From positions 1-6,972 of the forward strand of contig JAFTUB010000188.1 of NCBI GenBank assembly GCA_017466495.1: a DNA stretch of 6,972 nucleotides, written 5' to 3'. Position 1 is the first letter of the stretch, and each line of letters opens with the position of its first letter. Below are positions 1 to 5,257 of this stretch, in pieces. The position numbers were made by a program, and so were the translations under genes. Under the pieces are notes generated by a model, which had not been told where the DNA came from, searched no databases, and saw nothing but the letters and a program-made list of their open reading frames with translations. This DNA comes from Clostridia bacterium. GTDB lineage: Bacteria > Bacillota > Clostridia > Oscillospirales > CAG-272.

Positions 1-334
1 ACTGGTGGCCGCCCGTATCCGGGACGAGATTCAAAATCGTGTGGATGATGCGTGCATTGAGATCGTGGAGTCACGGATCACCAATCTTGCCTACGCCCCC
101 GAGATCGCGGCGGTTATGCTGCAGCGTCAGCAGGCATCGGCCATCATCGACGCCCGCAAGATGATCGTGGACGGCGCGGTGGGCATGGTGGAAATGGCCC
201 TGGAGCGGCTGGAGAAGGGCGGCACCGTGGAGCTGGACAGCGAGCGCAAGGCCGCCATGGTGTCCAATCTGCTGGTGGTCCTCTGCGGTAATCGGGACGC
301 ACAGCCCGTGGTCAACTCGGGCAGTTTGTATTGA
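1..334 (+). CDS. SPFH/band 7 domain protein, C-terminal part (5' end outside window)
   Basis: The last ~110 residues of a gene that begins before the window; the frame is already open at base 2, so the GTG at base 5 is probably internal. The visible part is rich in Ala, Glu and Arg/Lys and looks like the long helical region after an SPFH (stomatin/prohibitin/flotillin/HflC) domain. It ends in a segment I recognise from a Firmicutes SPFH family: QRQQASAIIDARKMIVDGAV, then an ERKAAMVSNLLVVLCG stretch and a closing QPVVNSGSLY. Such proteins oligomerise at the membrane as scaffolds, and some modulate proteases; no precise role can be given here. The next gene starts 9 bases after the stop, and a small membrane protein, a YbjQ protein and an RHH protein follow, so this is likely one operon. 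The family call rests on recognising the C-terminus, since the SPFH domain itself is not in view. Confidence 0.8.
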   Translation, partial: LVAARIRDEIQNRVDDACIEIVESRITNLAYAPEIAAVMLQRQQASAIIDARKMIVDGAVGMVEMALERLEKGGTVELDSERKAAMVSNLLVVLCGNRDAQPVVNSGSLY

Positions 335-343
335 TTTGCTGAG

Positions 344-568
344 ATGAAAAAACGAAATTATGCCGCGCCCATCGTGGTAGGCATATGTCTGATCCTGTAT
401 TATGTCGGTTTCACGGTGCTGCTGCTTTTCCTGCCCCGATTGATATGGTGGGTTAAGCTGTTGCTGGGAATCGGTCCGCTGGCAATTTGCGGGATGGTGC
501 TGTATGTGCTGATCCAGCGCATCTGTGAGCTTCAATCGGGGGAAACGGACGACTTGGATCAATACTGA
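344..568 (+). CDS. Small two-span membrane protein of the SPFH/YbjQ operon
   Basis: A 74-residue protein with two clear hydrophobic spans: about residues 9-30 (Pro, Ile, Val, Leu and a Tyr-Tyr pair) and 35-57 (Trp-Trp, then a Leu/Ile-rich run ending at IQR). A short acidic cytoplasmic-type tail (SGETDDLDQY) follows. The Lys-Lys-Arg start suggests an N-in topology. It starts 9 bases after the SPFH stop with only a weak ribosome site (GCTGAG), so its translation probably depends on ribosomes ending the SPFH gene. The next gene starts 16 bases after its stop. No enzymatic motif is visible. Being sandwiched between an SPFH scaffold and YbjQ suggests a membrane partner of that complex; this is inference only. 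Confidence 0.7.
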   Translation: MKKRNYAAPIVVGICLILYYVGFTVLLLFLPRLIWWVKLLLGIGPLAICGMVLYVLIQRICELQSGETDDLDQY

Positions 569-584
569 GAAGGAGGAAAACGAA

Positions 585-902
585 ATGTTGATGGTGACGA
601 CGGAATATATTGCCGGAAAAGAATTGGAAATGCTGGGAATGGTGAAGGGAAGCACCATTCAAAGCAAGCATCTGGGCAGCGATATTGCCCAGAGCTTCAA
701 GACACTGGTGGGCGGGGAGCTGAAATCCTATACCGAGATGATGAACGATGCCCGTGCCCTGGCCACCAAGCGGATGTGCGAGGAGGCAGAAGCGCTGGGC
801 GCAGATGCTGTCGTGTGTGTGCGCTATGCCGGCTCAGCCGTGATGCAGGGTGCCGCTGAGGTGATTGCTTACGGTACTGCGGTGAAGTTCCGCGGGGCAT
901 GA
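585..902 (+). CDS. YbjQ/UPF0145 family protein
   Basis: A 105-residue soluble protein of full family length (about 100-110 residues). It shows the YbjQ pattern: an N-terminal TTEYIAGKELEMLGMVKGST strand region, a central Ala/Glu/Arg helix (about residues 48-70) and the signature LGADAVVCVRY at 71-81, followed by a Gly/Ala-rich strand. The family is a small alpha/beta fold thought to form pentamers; its biochemical role is not established. I chose the ATG at 585 because a strong AAGGAGG lies 8 bases upstream. An in-frame start at 525 would overlap the membrane gene by 44 bases and add 20 residues unlike the family. Its stop overlaps the start of the RHH gene (ATGA), which indicates translational coupling. 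Confidence 0.88.
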   Translation: MLMVTTEYIAGKELEMLGMVKGSTIQSKHLGSDIAQSFKTLVGGELKSYTEMMNDARALATKRMCEEAEALGADAVVCVRYAGSAVMQGAAEVIAYGTAVKFRGA

Positions 903-1087
903 TGGCAGAGAAGAAACAGATCCCCCTGCGGCTTTCCCCCGAGCTTTATGCGGCTCTGGCCGCCTGGGCGGAAGACGAATTTCGCTCGGTGAACGGGCAG
1001 ATCGAGTATCTGCTTACCGAGTGCGTCCGCCGCCGGGCCGGGAAACGGGAAACGCCCGCCGGAAAAGAAACTGAGGAAAATGAATAA
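899..1087 (+). CDS. Arc-like ribbon-helix-helix (RHH) DNA-binding protein
   Basis: A 62-residue protein with RHH layout: a basic strand KQIPLRL (residues 6-12), a first helix SPELYAALAAWAEDEF (13-28), a turn at SVNG (30-33) and a second helix QIEYLLTECVRRR (34-46), then a Lys/Glu-rich tail with no hydrophobic content. RHH proteins dimerise through the strand, which also reads the DNA major groove. Its start overlaps the YbjQ stop by four bases (ATGA), so the two are co-translated. Two terminators follow at once, making it the last gene of the operon. It may regulate this operon, or it may be an orphan antitoxin-like protein; no toxin gene is next to it. The fold call is good, the role is inferred. 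Confidence 0.78.
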   Translation: MMAEKKQIPLRLSPELYAALAAWAEDEFRSVNGQIEYLLTECVRRRAGKRETPAGKETEENE

Positions 1088-1092
1088 GCGAG

Positions 1093-1124
1093 AAGCACCG
1101 CGCAGACTGCGCGGTGCTTTTGCT
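1093..1124 (+). terminator. Intrinsic terminator 1 after the SPFH operon
   Basis: A perfect 12-bp stem pairs 1093-1104 (AAGCACCGCGCA) with 1108-1119 across a GAC loop. A short T run follows (1118-1121), interrupted by GC and then continued as TTTT. It starts five bases after the RHH stop. Confidence 0.92.
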
Positions 1125-1127
1125 TTT

Positions 1128-1151
1128 GGGGGCATTGCGCCCCCTTTTTTT
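1128..1151 (+). terminator. Intrinsic terminator 2, in tandem
   Basis: A six-bp all-GC stem pairs 1128-1133 (GGGGGC) with 1139-1144 (GCCCCC) across the loop ATTGC, followed by seven Ts (1145-1151). Placed directly behind terminator 1, it should give near-complete insulation between the chromosomal operon and the phage-derived genes. Confidence 0.9.
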
Positions 1152-1175
1152 GTGTAATTGCGAAGGCTCTCTCCG

Positions 1176-1202
1176 AAATGTCAAGTATATTGACAGACAT
1201 TT
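1176..1202. promoter_or_regulatory. Inverted-repeat operator candidate over the -35 box
   Basis: TGTCAA (1179-1184) and TTGACA (1190-1195) form a perfect inverted repeat with a 5-base spacer, and the right arm is itself the -35 box. A second, overlapping inverted repeat pairs AAATGTC (1176-1182) with GACATTT (1196-1202). A dimeric repressor bound here would block RNA polymerase. No regulator gene in the window is an obvious partner except perhaps the RHH protein at 899-1087. The symmetry is seen; operator function is inferred. Confidence 0.5.
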
Positions 1203-1218
1203 TTACCTGTGTTATGAT
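1190..1218 (+). promoter_or_regulatory. Sigma-A type promoter of the phage-derived cassette
   Basis: The -35 box TTGACA (1190-1195) is consensus. The -10 box TATGAT (1213-1218) has one mismatch to TATAAT. Spacing is exactly 17 bp. Transcription should begin near 1224-1226, at the first leader hairpin. It is the only strong promoter seen between the tandem terminators and the fibre gene, so it probably drives everything to the holin gene. Confidence 0.85.
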
Positions 1219-1223
1219 AGACC

Positions 1224-1312
1224 CGTGATCGGGGATCACGCGCTGTGCAGGCCCGGGGAAACCCGGGGGCGGGGGATGGATCACAACGGCCGGGCTGTCG
1301 GGGCGGCGGCCG
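1224..1312 (+). promoter_or_regulatory. GC-rich structured 5' leader RNA with alternative pairings
   Basis: Three hairpins can be drawn. CGTGATC (1224-1230) pairs with GATCACG (1234-1240) across GGG. CCCGGG (1252-1257) pairs with CCCGGG (1262-1267) across a GAAA tetraloop, a GNRA-type loop. CGGCCG (1287-1292) pairs with CGGCCG (1307-1312). In addition GATCAC is repeated at 1279-1284, so GTGATC (1225-1230) can pair with either copy; the long-range form would close a multibranch structure around the tetraloop hairpin. I do not recognise a named riboswitch or RNA family. A cis-acting regulatory leader is likely, its ligand or trigger unknown. The base pairing is seen in the DNA; folding is inferred. 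Confidence 0.5.
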
Positions 1313-1336
1313 AACTTGCAAAAAGGAGAGATGATG

Positions 1337-1396
1337 ATGAAACAAATCAACAATATGCCCGTGAGAGCGGGAACGGAGGGGTGCCTCCATGGATAA
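1337..1396 (+). CDS. 19-codon leader peptide overlapping the fibre gene start
   Basis: A short ORF encodes MKQINNMPVRAGTEGCLHG behind a good ribosome site, AAGGAGAG (1323-1330). Three ATGs lie in a row at 1331, 1334 and 1337; the third has the best spacing (6 bases after the AAGGAGAG), and the first would give 21 residues. Its TAA (1394-1396) lies inside the fibre gene, whose ATG at 1389 is in another frame, so the two overlap by eight bases. The peptide has no membrane span or signal sequence and resembles nothing I know. Its likely role is in cis: ribosomes translating it must pass through the hairpin that covers the fibre gene's Shine-Dalgarno. It could also be the stub of a lost upstream phage gene. 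Confidence 0.55.
   Translation: MKQINNMPVRAGTEGCLHG
1375..1388 (+). promoter_or_regulatory. Hairpin hiding the fibre gene's Shine-Dalgarno
   Basis: GGAGG (1375-1379), the only good Shine-Dalgarno for the fibre gene, is 9 bases before its ATG at 1389. It pairs perfectly with CCTCC (1384-1388) across a GGTG loop. The stem ends exactly at the start codon. The leader ORF at 1337-1396 runs straight through it, so translation of the leader would open the site. This is a classic layout for translational coupling. Confidence 0.6.
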
Positions 1397-3059
1397 ACGC
1401 AGAATTGACTTTGCCGTAACCGGCCAGGAGATCGCATTTTCGGTGGCAGATCCCGCTCCCCGCGGGGACACACAGCAGTATCTGACGGCACATTTTTCGG
1501 TGGATGCTTCATGGGCGGGGCTTTCCCTGCTGGCGGTATTCCAGCGGAAGGGGAGACATTTTTCTCCCGTGACAATTCCTCTGGATGCGAGCATGGCCTG
1601 CGACTTCCCGCCCAGCCTGCTCACCGCCCCGGATGGGGGTGGAACGGTTTATCTCCGTGTGGGTCTGGTCGGCGTGGACGAAAGAGGAAAGCGGCTGACC
1701 ACAGGCTGTGCCGCCGTGCCCATCGCGCCCTCCTGCTATGTGCGGGGGGAGACACCGAAGGACCCGCCCCAGGATGTATATACGCAGCTGTTGGAGTCAA
1801 TTGGTTCCAAGCTTGATGCCAACCAGGGGGCGGCCAACGCGGGAAAGGTGCTGGGTGTCGGCGAGGATGGTGTCGTCATGCCTGTGGATGCGCCCGCAGG
1901 CAGCGGCGGTGGATTCGCCGAGACTGACCCCACTGTGCCCGCATGGGCCAAGGAACCGAACAAGCCAGGCTATACGGCGGAGGAAGTGGGCGCATTGTCG
2001 CAAAGCGAGCTGCAGGAGGCAGTCAATCTGGCCCTGGAAGAGGCAAAGACCACGGGGCTGTTTGACGGCGCAGACGGCGAGCCGGGGCCGCAGGGCCCCC
2101 GGGGCGAGAAGGGCGACACCGGTGCGCAGGGGCCGCAAGGCGAAACGGGTCCCCAAGGACCGAAGGGAGACCCCTACACGCTGACCGAAGCAGACAAGGC
2201 GGAGATCGTGGCGGCGGTGATTGAGAACCTCGGAGGAAATCCCATCTTCGGGTATGTTGACGAGGACAACAATATCATCGTACAGGGGAATCTCGCAGAC
2301 GGAATGTATTCGGTCAAGTATGAGATGGAAAACGGAAGTGTGGTGGAGATTGGTGACCTTGTTCTTGATACCAATGTCTACTACTCCGTCACAAACAATT
2401 TGACCAACTGCGTAAGCAGCAACAGCGCGAAGAGCGTTGTTGAGGGCGGCAGCTATGCGGCAACCGTTACTGCCAAGGATGGCTATGCGCTGAAATCTGT
2501 CACGGTGACCATGGGTGGCTCTCCCGTATCGGTGAGCGGCGGCAATATCAGCATTGCCGGTGTGACGGGGGATATTGTCATTACTGCTGTGGCAGAGGAA
2601 GTCAAGGCGGCAGAGCCTGTGACCACCAATATCGTTCTTACGGACGGTAAGCGAATCGGTAGTGACGGTACAGACAGAGATTTGGCTGGCTATTGTGCAA
2701 CAGAATATATTGACTTGACCAACATCCCCAAACCTTGCACCATTCATTTGACAGATGCAAAGTGGGTATATGCGACTTCTTCCGAAACGGGTACGATTAT
2801 GTATTACGCATGGAAAGCGGATGGAAGTAAACTTGTCGGCGGTTATACGAATGACACTATAGGAAGCGGCTATTTCACTCTTGTTCGTAACAATGGCAAA
2901 AACACGGATGTCACAGTAACTGTTACATCGAATGATGTTGCAAAAATCCGATTTAGCGGACATTGGGCGAATGGCGAAGTGCGCGATAACTGCGGTTATG
3001 CAGATTGGGATACCGTCATGCACGCCCAAGCAACGCTGACCTACACCCCCGCATCGTAA
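1389..3059 (+). CDS. Phage baseplate/tail-fibre protein (BppU-like N-terminus, collagen-like and Ig-like segments)
   Basis: A 556-residue modular fibre. Residues 1-118 look like the BppU-type N-terminal beta domain of Firmicutes siphophages, which anchors the fibre to the baseplate. Residues 122-145 (PPQDVYTQLLESI) are a short trimerisation-type helix. Residues 176-202 carry the common tail-fibre linker ETDPTVPAWAKEPNKPGYT followed by EEVGAL. A helix at 204-222 leads into 12 Gly-X-Y triplets (227-262). Residues about 329-403 are an Ig-like fibre domain (GGSYAATVTAKDGYALKSVT core, ending TGDIVITAVAEE). The C-terminal ~145 residues, rich in Thr, Asn, Tyr and Trp, are the likely receptor-binding head and match nothing I can name. 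There is no signal peptide, as expected for an intracellularly assembled phage protein. GC content falls sharply after about 2220. The start is fixed by GGAGG nine bases upstream. Confidence 0.85.
   Translation: MDKRRIDFAVTGQEIAFSVADPAPRGDTQQYLTAHFSVDASWAGLSLLAVFQRKGRHFSPVTIPLDASMACDFPPSLLTAPDGGGTVYLRVGLVGVDERGKRLTTGCAAVPIAPSCYVRGETPKDPPQDVYTQLLESIGSKLDANQGAANAGKVLGVGEDGVVMPVDAPAGSGGGFAETDPTVPAWAKEPNKPGYTAEEVGALSQSELQEAVNLALEEAKTTGLFDGADGEPGPQGPRGEKGDTGAQGPQGETGPQGPKGDPYTLTEADKAEIVAAVIENLGGNPIFGYVDEDNNIIVQGNLADGMYSVKYEMENGSVVEIGDLVLDTNVYYSVTNNLTNCVSSNSAKSVVEGGSYAATVTAKDGYALKSVTVTMGGSPVSVSGGNISIAGVTGDIVITAVAEEVKAAEPVTTNIVLTDGKRIGSDGTDRDLAGYCATEYIDLTNIPKPCTIHLTDAKWVYATSSETGTIMYYAWKADGSKLVGGYTNDTIGSGYFTLVRNNGKNTDVTVTVTSNDVAKIRFSGHWANGEVRDNCGYADWDTVMHAQATLTYTPAS
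2067..2174 (+). repeat. Collagen-like Gly-X-Y repeat inside the fibre gene
   Basis: Twelve consecutive Gly-X-Y triplets (fibre residues 227-262), with Gly-Pro-Gln used four times and Gly-Glu-Lys/Gly-Asp-Thr between them. These form a trimeric collagen-like stalk in phage fibres. The DNA is very GC-rich (45 of 60 bases in 2041-2100). Confidence 0.9.
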
Positions 3060-3071
3060 GGCGGTGATTTG

Positions 3072-4076
3072 ATGGCATACAAGTATCCACATTTGATTCC
3101 GCAAAATACCGCGCCGAAGGGAGCAAAGCGCATTGGCGTATATCGGGACGGCAAGCGGGTATGTTCCGTGCCGCTGGGGAGATTGGGACAGCCAACCGAA
3201 ACCAAGCGGTATTCCTTCGGGCTTGTTTCGGACACCCACGTTTGCCCGAACAATCCGGGCGGGGATGTGGTATCGGCGCGGCTCGACCATGCCTTTGGCT
3301 GGTTTGAGGAGCAGGGAGCGGTGCTGATCGCCAACTGCGGGGATATGACCAACATCGGCTTTGAAAATCCCAAGGGGACATACAACCCTGCGGAATTCGC
3401 CGAGTATCAGCGCATCTGCAATCTGCATCCGAACATCCCGGTGTATGGGGCGTGCGGAAACCATGACAGCTACAATGCGCATATCACCGAATACGAGGAC
3501 GAGCTGATCACCTACACGGGGCGGGGTATCCGCTTCACGGTGGAGCATGGCGGGGATGTGTTCATCTTCTTTGGTCAGCCGAAAAGCAGTGTCCTGTATG
3601 TGGACGGCAGCACGCTTCCCATCCCGGAGCTGGAATGGCTGCAGAATCAGCTGAACGCAAACCCGGACAAGCGGTGCTTTGTGTTTATCCATCCGTATTT
3701 GACCGATGACAGCGGCAATCCGCTGGGGGTGCATCCGACGCCCATTGAGCCTGCGCCGTATGTGCACAACGTTATCGTGAATGCCTTGAAGGATCACGGG
3801 CGGGCGGTGCTGTTTCACGGACACGCACATTTCATGCCGTCCATGCAGGCGTATGACAAGACCTGCAATTACACCGACCGGAACGGATTCCCGTCCGTTC
3901 ACGTTCCGTCCCTGGGCTGGGCTTCCTACATTGACGAAAACAACGAGATGCAGAAGGACCCGGCGGAGGGATTCGGCATTTTGGTGGATGTGTACGATGA
4001 CTGCATTGTGCTCAACGGCATGGATTTTGTCCGCGATGTCCCCGCACCGCTGGGCGTTTATAAAATCAACACATAG
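3072..4076 (+). CDS. Calcineurin-like metallophosphoesterase, phage tail-associated
   Basis: A 334-residue enzyme with the full two-metal set of the calcineurin-like phosphoesterase fold: Asp-x-His at 54/56 (VSDTH), Asp91 (NCGDM), Asn130-His131 (CGNHD), His207 (FVFIHPYL) and Gly-His-x-His at 250-253 (FHGHAH). All metal ligands are present, so it should be active as a phosphomonoesterase or phosphodiesterase; the substrate cannot be read from sequence. An N-terminal ~45 residues (PHLIPQNTAPKGAKRIGVYR) precede the catalytic fold and may attach it to the particle. No signal peptide is seen. I chose ATG 3072 because GGTGA ends four bases before it; the TTG at 3069 is too close. It starts 12 bases after the fibre stop, which suggests a cell-surface phosphoester such as a teichoic-acid-like polymer as target. 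That target is inference; a nucleotide or nucleic-acid substrate is possible. Confidence 0.88.
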   Translation: MAYKYPHLIPQNTAPKGAKRIGVYRDGKRVCSVPLGRLGQPTETKRYSFGLVSDTHVCPNNPGGDVVSARLDHAFGWFEEQGAVLIANCGDMTNIGFENPKGTYNPAEFAEYQRICNLHPNIPVYGACGNHDSYNAHITEYEDELITYTGRGIRFTVEHGGDVFIFFGQPKSSVLYVDGSTLPIPELEWLQNQLNANPDKRCFVFIHPYLTDDSGNPLGVHPTPIEPAPYVHNVIVNALKDHGRAVLFHGHAHFMPSMQAYDKTCNYTDRNGFPSVHVPSLGWASYIDENNEMQKDPAEGFGILVDVYDDCIVLNGMDFVRDVPAPLGVYKINT

Positions 4077-4094
4077 AAGGAGGGGAGAAGAGCA

Positions 4095-4340
4095 ATGACC
4101 TGGGAAATTGTGGCGGGTTTGATCTCGCTGGCGGGTTTTCTGATCACCTTCTGTACGGTGATCTCCAAGAACACGGCGGCTATGACCAAGCTGGAGACCA
4201 CGCTGAATGAGTTCCGCAGGAACAGCGACGCGGTGCACGGGGAGCTGAAGCGGAGAGTGGACAAGCACGGGGAGGAGATCGACGATCACGAGCGTCGGAT
4301 CATCCATCTGGAGGACTGGAAAAAGACAAAGGAGGAGTGA
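4095..4340 (+). CDS. Small phage membrane coiled-coil protein, lysis-module associated
   Basis: An 81-residue protein with one membrane span at about residues 4-24 (IVAGLISLAGFLITFCTVIS) and a charged heptad-like helix from about 28 to 78, ending in a Lys/Glu tail. Many clostridial phages carry such a gene just before the endolysin. XhlA-type hemolysin/holin partners also pair a coiled coil with one span, but there the span is usually at the C-terminus, so the order here is reversed. A strong AAGGAGG (4077-4083) lies 11 bases before the ATG. The stop is two bases before the endolysin ATG. Possible roles are a holin accessory or spanin-like tether; none is proven. Confidence 0.7.
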   Translation: MTWEIVAGLISLAGFLITFCTVISKNTAAMTKLETTLNEFRRNSDAVHGELKRRVDKHGEEIDDHERRIIHLEDWKKTKEE

Positions 4341-4342
4341 GG

Positions 4343-4969
4343 ATGGCAAGACTACCCTTTGACGGAGAGATGCAGATCACGTCGGCCTACGGAATGCGCA
4401 CTGATCCCATCAGCGGCCAGCGGAAGCGACACGGCGGCCTGGACATTGTAGGCGAAGATTACACCATCCGCGCTGTCACCGACGGCGTGGTGGCGGTGTC
4501 GCAGATGGTGACCGACAAAGCCAACGCCACCTGGCAATGGGGCAATTATGTCTGCGTGCTGGGGGATGACGGAAACTACATCTACTACTGCCACATGGCC
4601 GAGCGCAGAGTCACCGCGGGCCGGCGGGTGAGCGCCGGGGATATCCTCGGCATTATGGGCTCCACCGGGTACAGCACCGGGGATCATCTGCACTTTGAGG
4701 TGCGGAGCGGTACAAACGTAGTGCTTGACCCTGCAGCCTATCTTGGCATTCCCAACCGAATCGGGGATGTGGAGGTGCCGGCGGCCAAAATCCCGGACGT
4801 TCGGCAGGACAATGAGCCTGCCGAGTGGGCACGGGAGGCGGTGGAATGGGCGAAGCGGAACGGCATCCTGTACGGGGATGAAGCCGGGAACCTTCGCCTG
4901 CGTGAGCCCTGCACCCGTGAGATGGCTGTGGTGTTCCTGTACCGGGCGATCACAGGGGGCGGTGTGTGA
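4343..4969 (+). CDS. M23 peptidase endolysin with SLH-like C-terminal segment
   Basis: A 208-residue lysin. Residues 1-136 are an M23 (LytM/lysostaphin-type) zinc endopeptidase: first metal motif H30-x-x-x-D34 (RHGGLDI), catalytic His84 (YYCHMAE), and H115-x-H117 (DHLHFE), all present. M23 enzymes cut peptide crossbridges or stems of peptidoglycan. After a linker, residues 159-203 (EPAEWAREAVEWAKRNGILY, then a TREMAVVFLYR motif) resemble one S-layer-homology-type repeat, a common wall-binding tail in clostridial phage lysins. There is no signal peptide, so export needs a holin. I chose ATG 4343 because AAAGGAGG lies seven bases upstream; the GTG at 4337 lies only one base past that site and overlaps the previous stop. 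The stop overlaps the next start (TGATG). Confidence 0.9.
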   Translation: MARLPFDGEMQITSAYGMRTDPISGQRKRHGGLDIVGEDYTIRAVTDGVVAVSQMVTDKANATWQWGNYVCVLGDDGNYIYYCHMAERRVTAGRRVSAGDILGIMGSTGYSTGDHLHFEVRSGTNVVLDPAAYLGIPNRIGDVEVPAAKIPDVRQDNEPAEWAREAVEWAKRNGILYGDEAGNLRLREPCTREMAVVFLYRAITGGGV

Positions 4970-5244
4970 TGGCGGGGAAACCGAAAATTGACAGCTTCAC
5001 AAAGGTGATGGTGCTGATTTTGCTGATCAACGCCGTTGCGTGGGTGTGGTGCTCCTACGGGCTGGCGTTCCTCGGGCGGTACGAGATCGCCGAGAGCCTG
5101 TCCCAGACGGCCATCACCACCATTCTCGGCACGGTGATTGCTTACTGTACCAAGTCTGCGGTGGAGAACGTGAACAAGTACGGCATCAATTTGCGGCCGA
5201 CCTTGATGTCGGGCGCAAAATCGAATTTGAAGAGAGATTATTGA
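4969..5244 (+). CDS. Small two-span phage membrane protein, holin/antiholin candidate
   Basis: A 91-residue protein with two hydrophobic spans, about residues 13-35 (VMVLILLINAVAWVWCSYGL region) and 44-62 (LSQTAITTILGTVIAYCTK), then a basic C-terminal tail ending KSNLKRDY. The ATG at 4969 shares a base with the endolysin stop (TGATG), so it is translationally coupled; the ribosome site is only a G-rich stretch. Size, two spans and a charged C-terminus fit a class II holin, and an endolysin neighbour supports that. A separate holin-like gene follows, so the two may act as holin and antiholin. The membrane topology is clear; which does which is not. Confidence 0.65.
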   Translation: MAGKPKIDSFTKVMVLILLINAVAWVWCSYGLAFLGRYEIAESLSQTAITTILGTVIAYCTKSAVENVNKYGINLRPTLMSGAKSNLKRDY

Positions 5245-5257
5245 GGAGGAGAAAAGG

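Noticed and set aside
525..584. Longer start for the YbjQ gene
   Set aside because: It would overlap the membrane-protein gene by 44 bases, lacks a ribosome site and adds residues foreign to the family; ATG 585 has AAGGAGG.
1114..1419. A 101-codon + strand frame across the intergenic leader
   Set aside because: It starts inside terminator 1, crosses terminator 2 and the promoter, and has no ribosome site or recognisable protein features.
2067..2174. GC-rich short repeats that could suggest a CRISPR array
   Set aside because: They are in-frame Gly-X-Y codons of a collagen-like stalk with no spacers; no CRISPR array is present.
1389..3059. Diversity-generating retroelement target in the fibre gene
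   Set aside because: There is no reverse transcriptase, no template repeat and no second copy of the fibre 3' end in the window, and the C-terminus is not followed by the usual IMH-type element that I could see.
1797..4349. An 850-codon open frame on the minus strand
   Set aside because: It lies antisense to the fibre, phosphoesterase and coiled-coil genes, all of which have clear motifs and ribosome sites on the + strand. Its translation is rich in His, Arg, Ile and Val with no recognisable domain, as expected for an antisense shadow of GC-biased codons.
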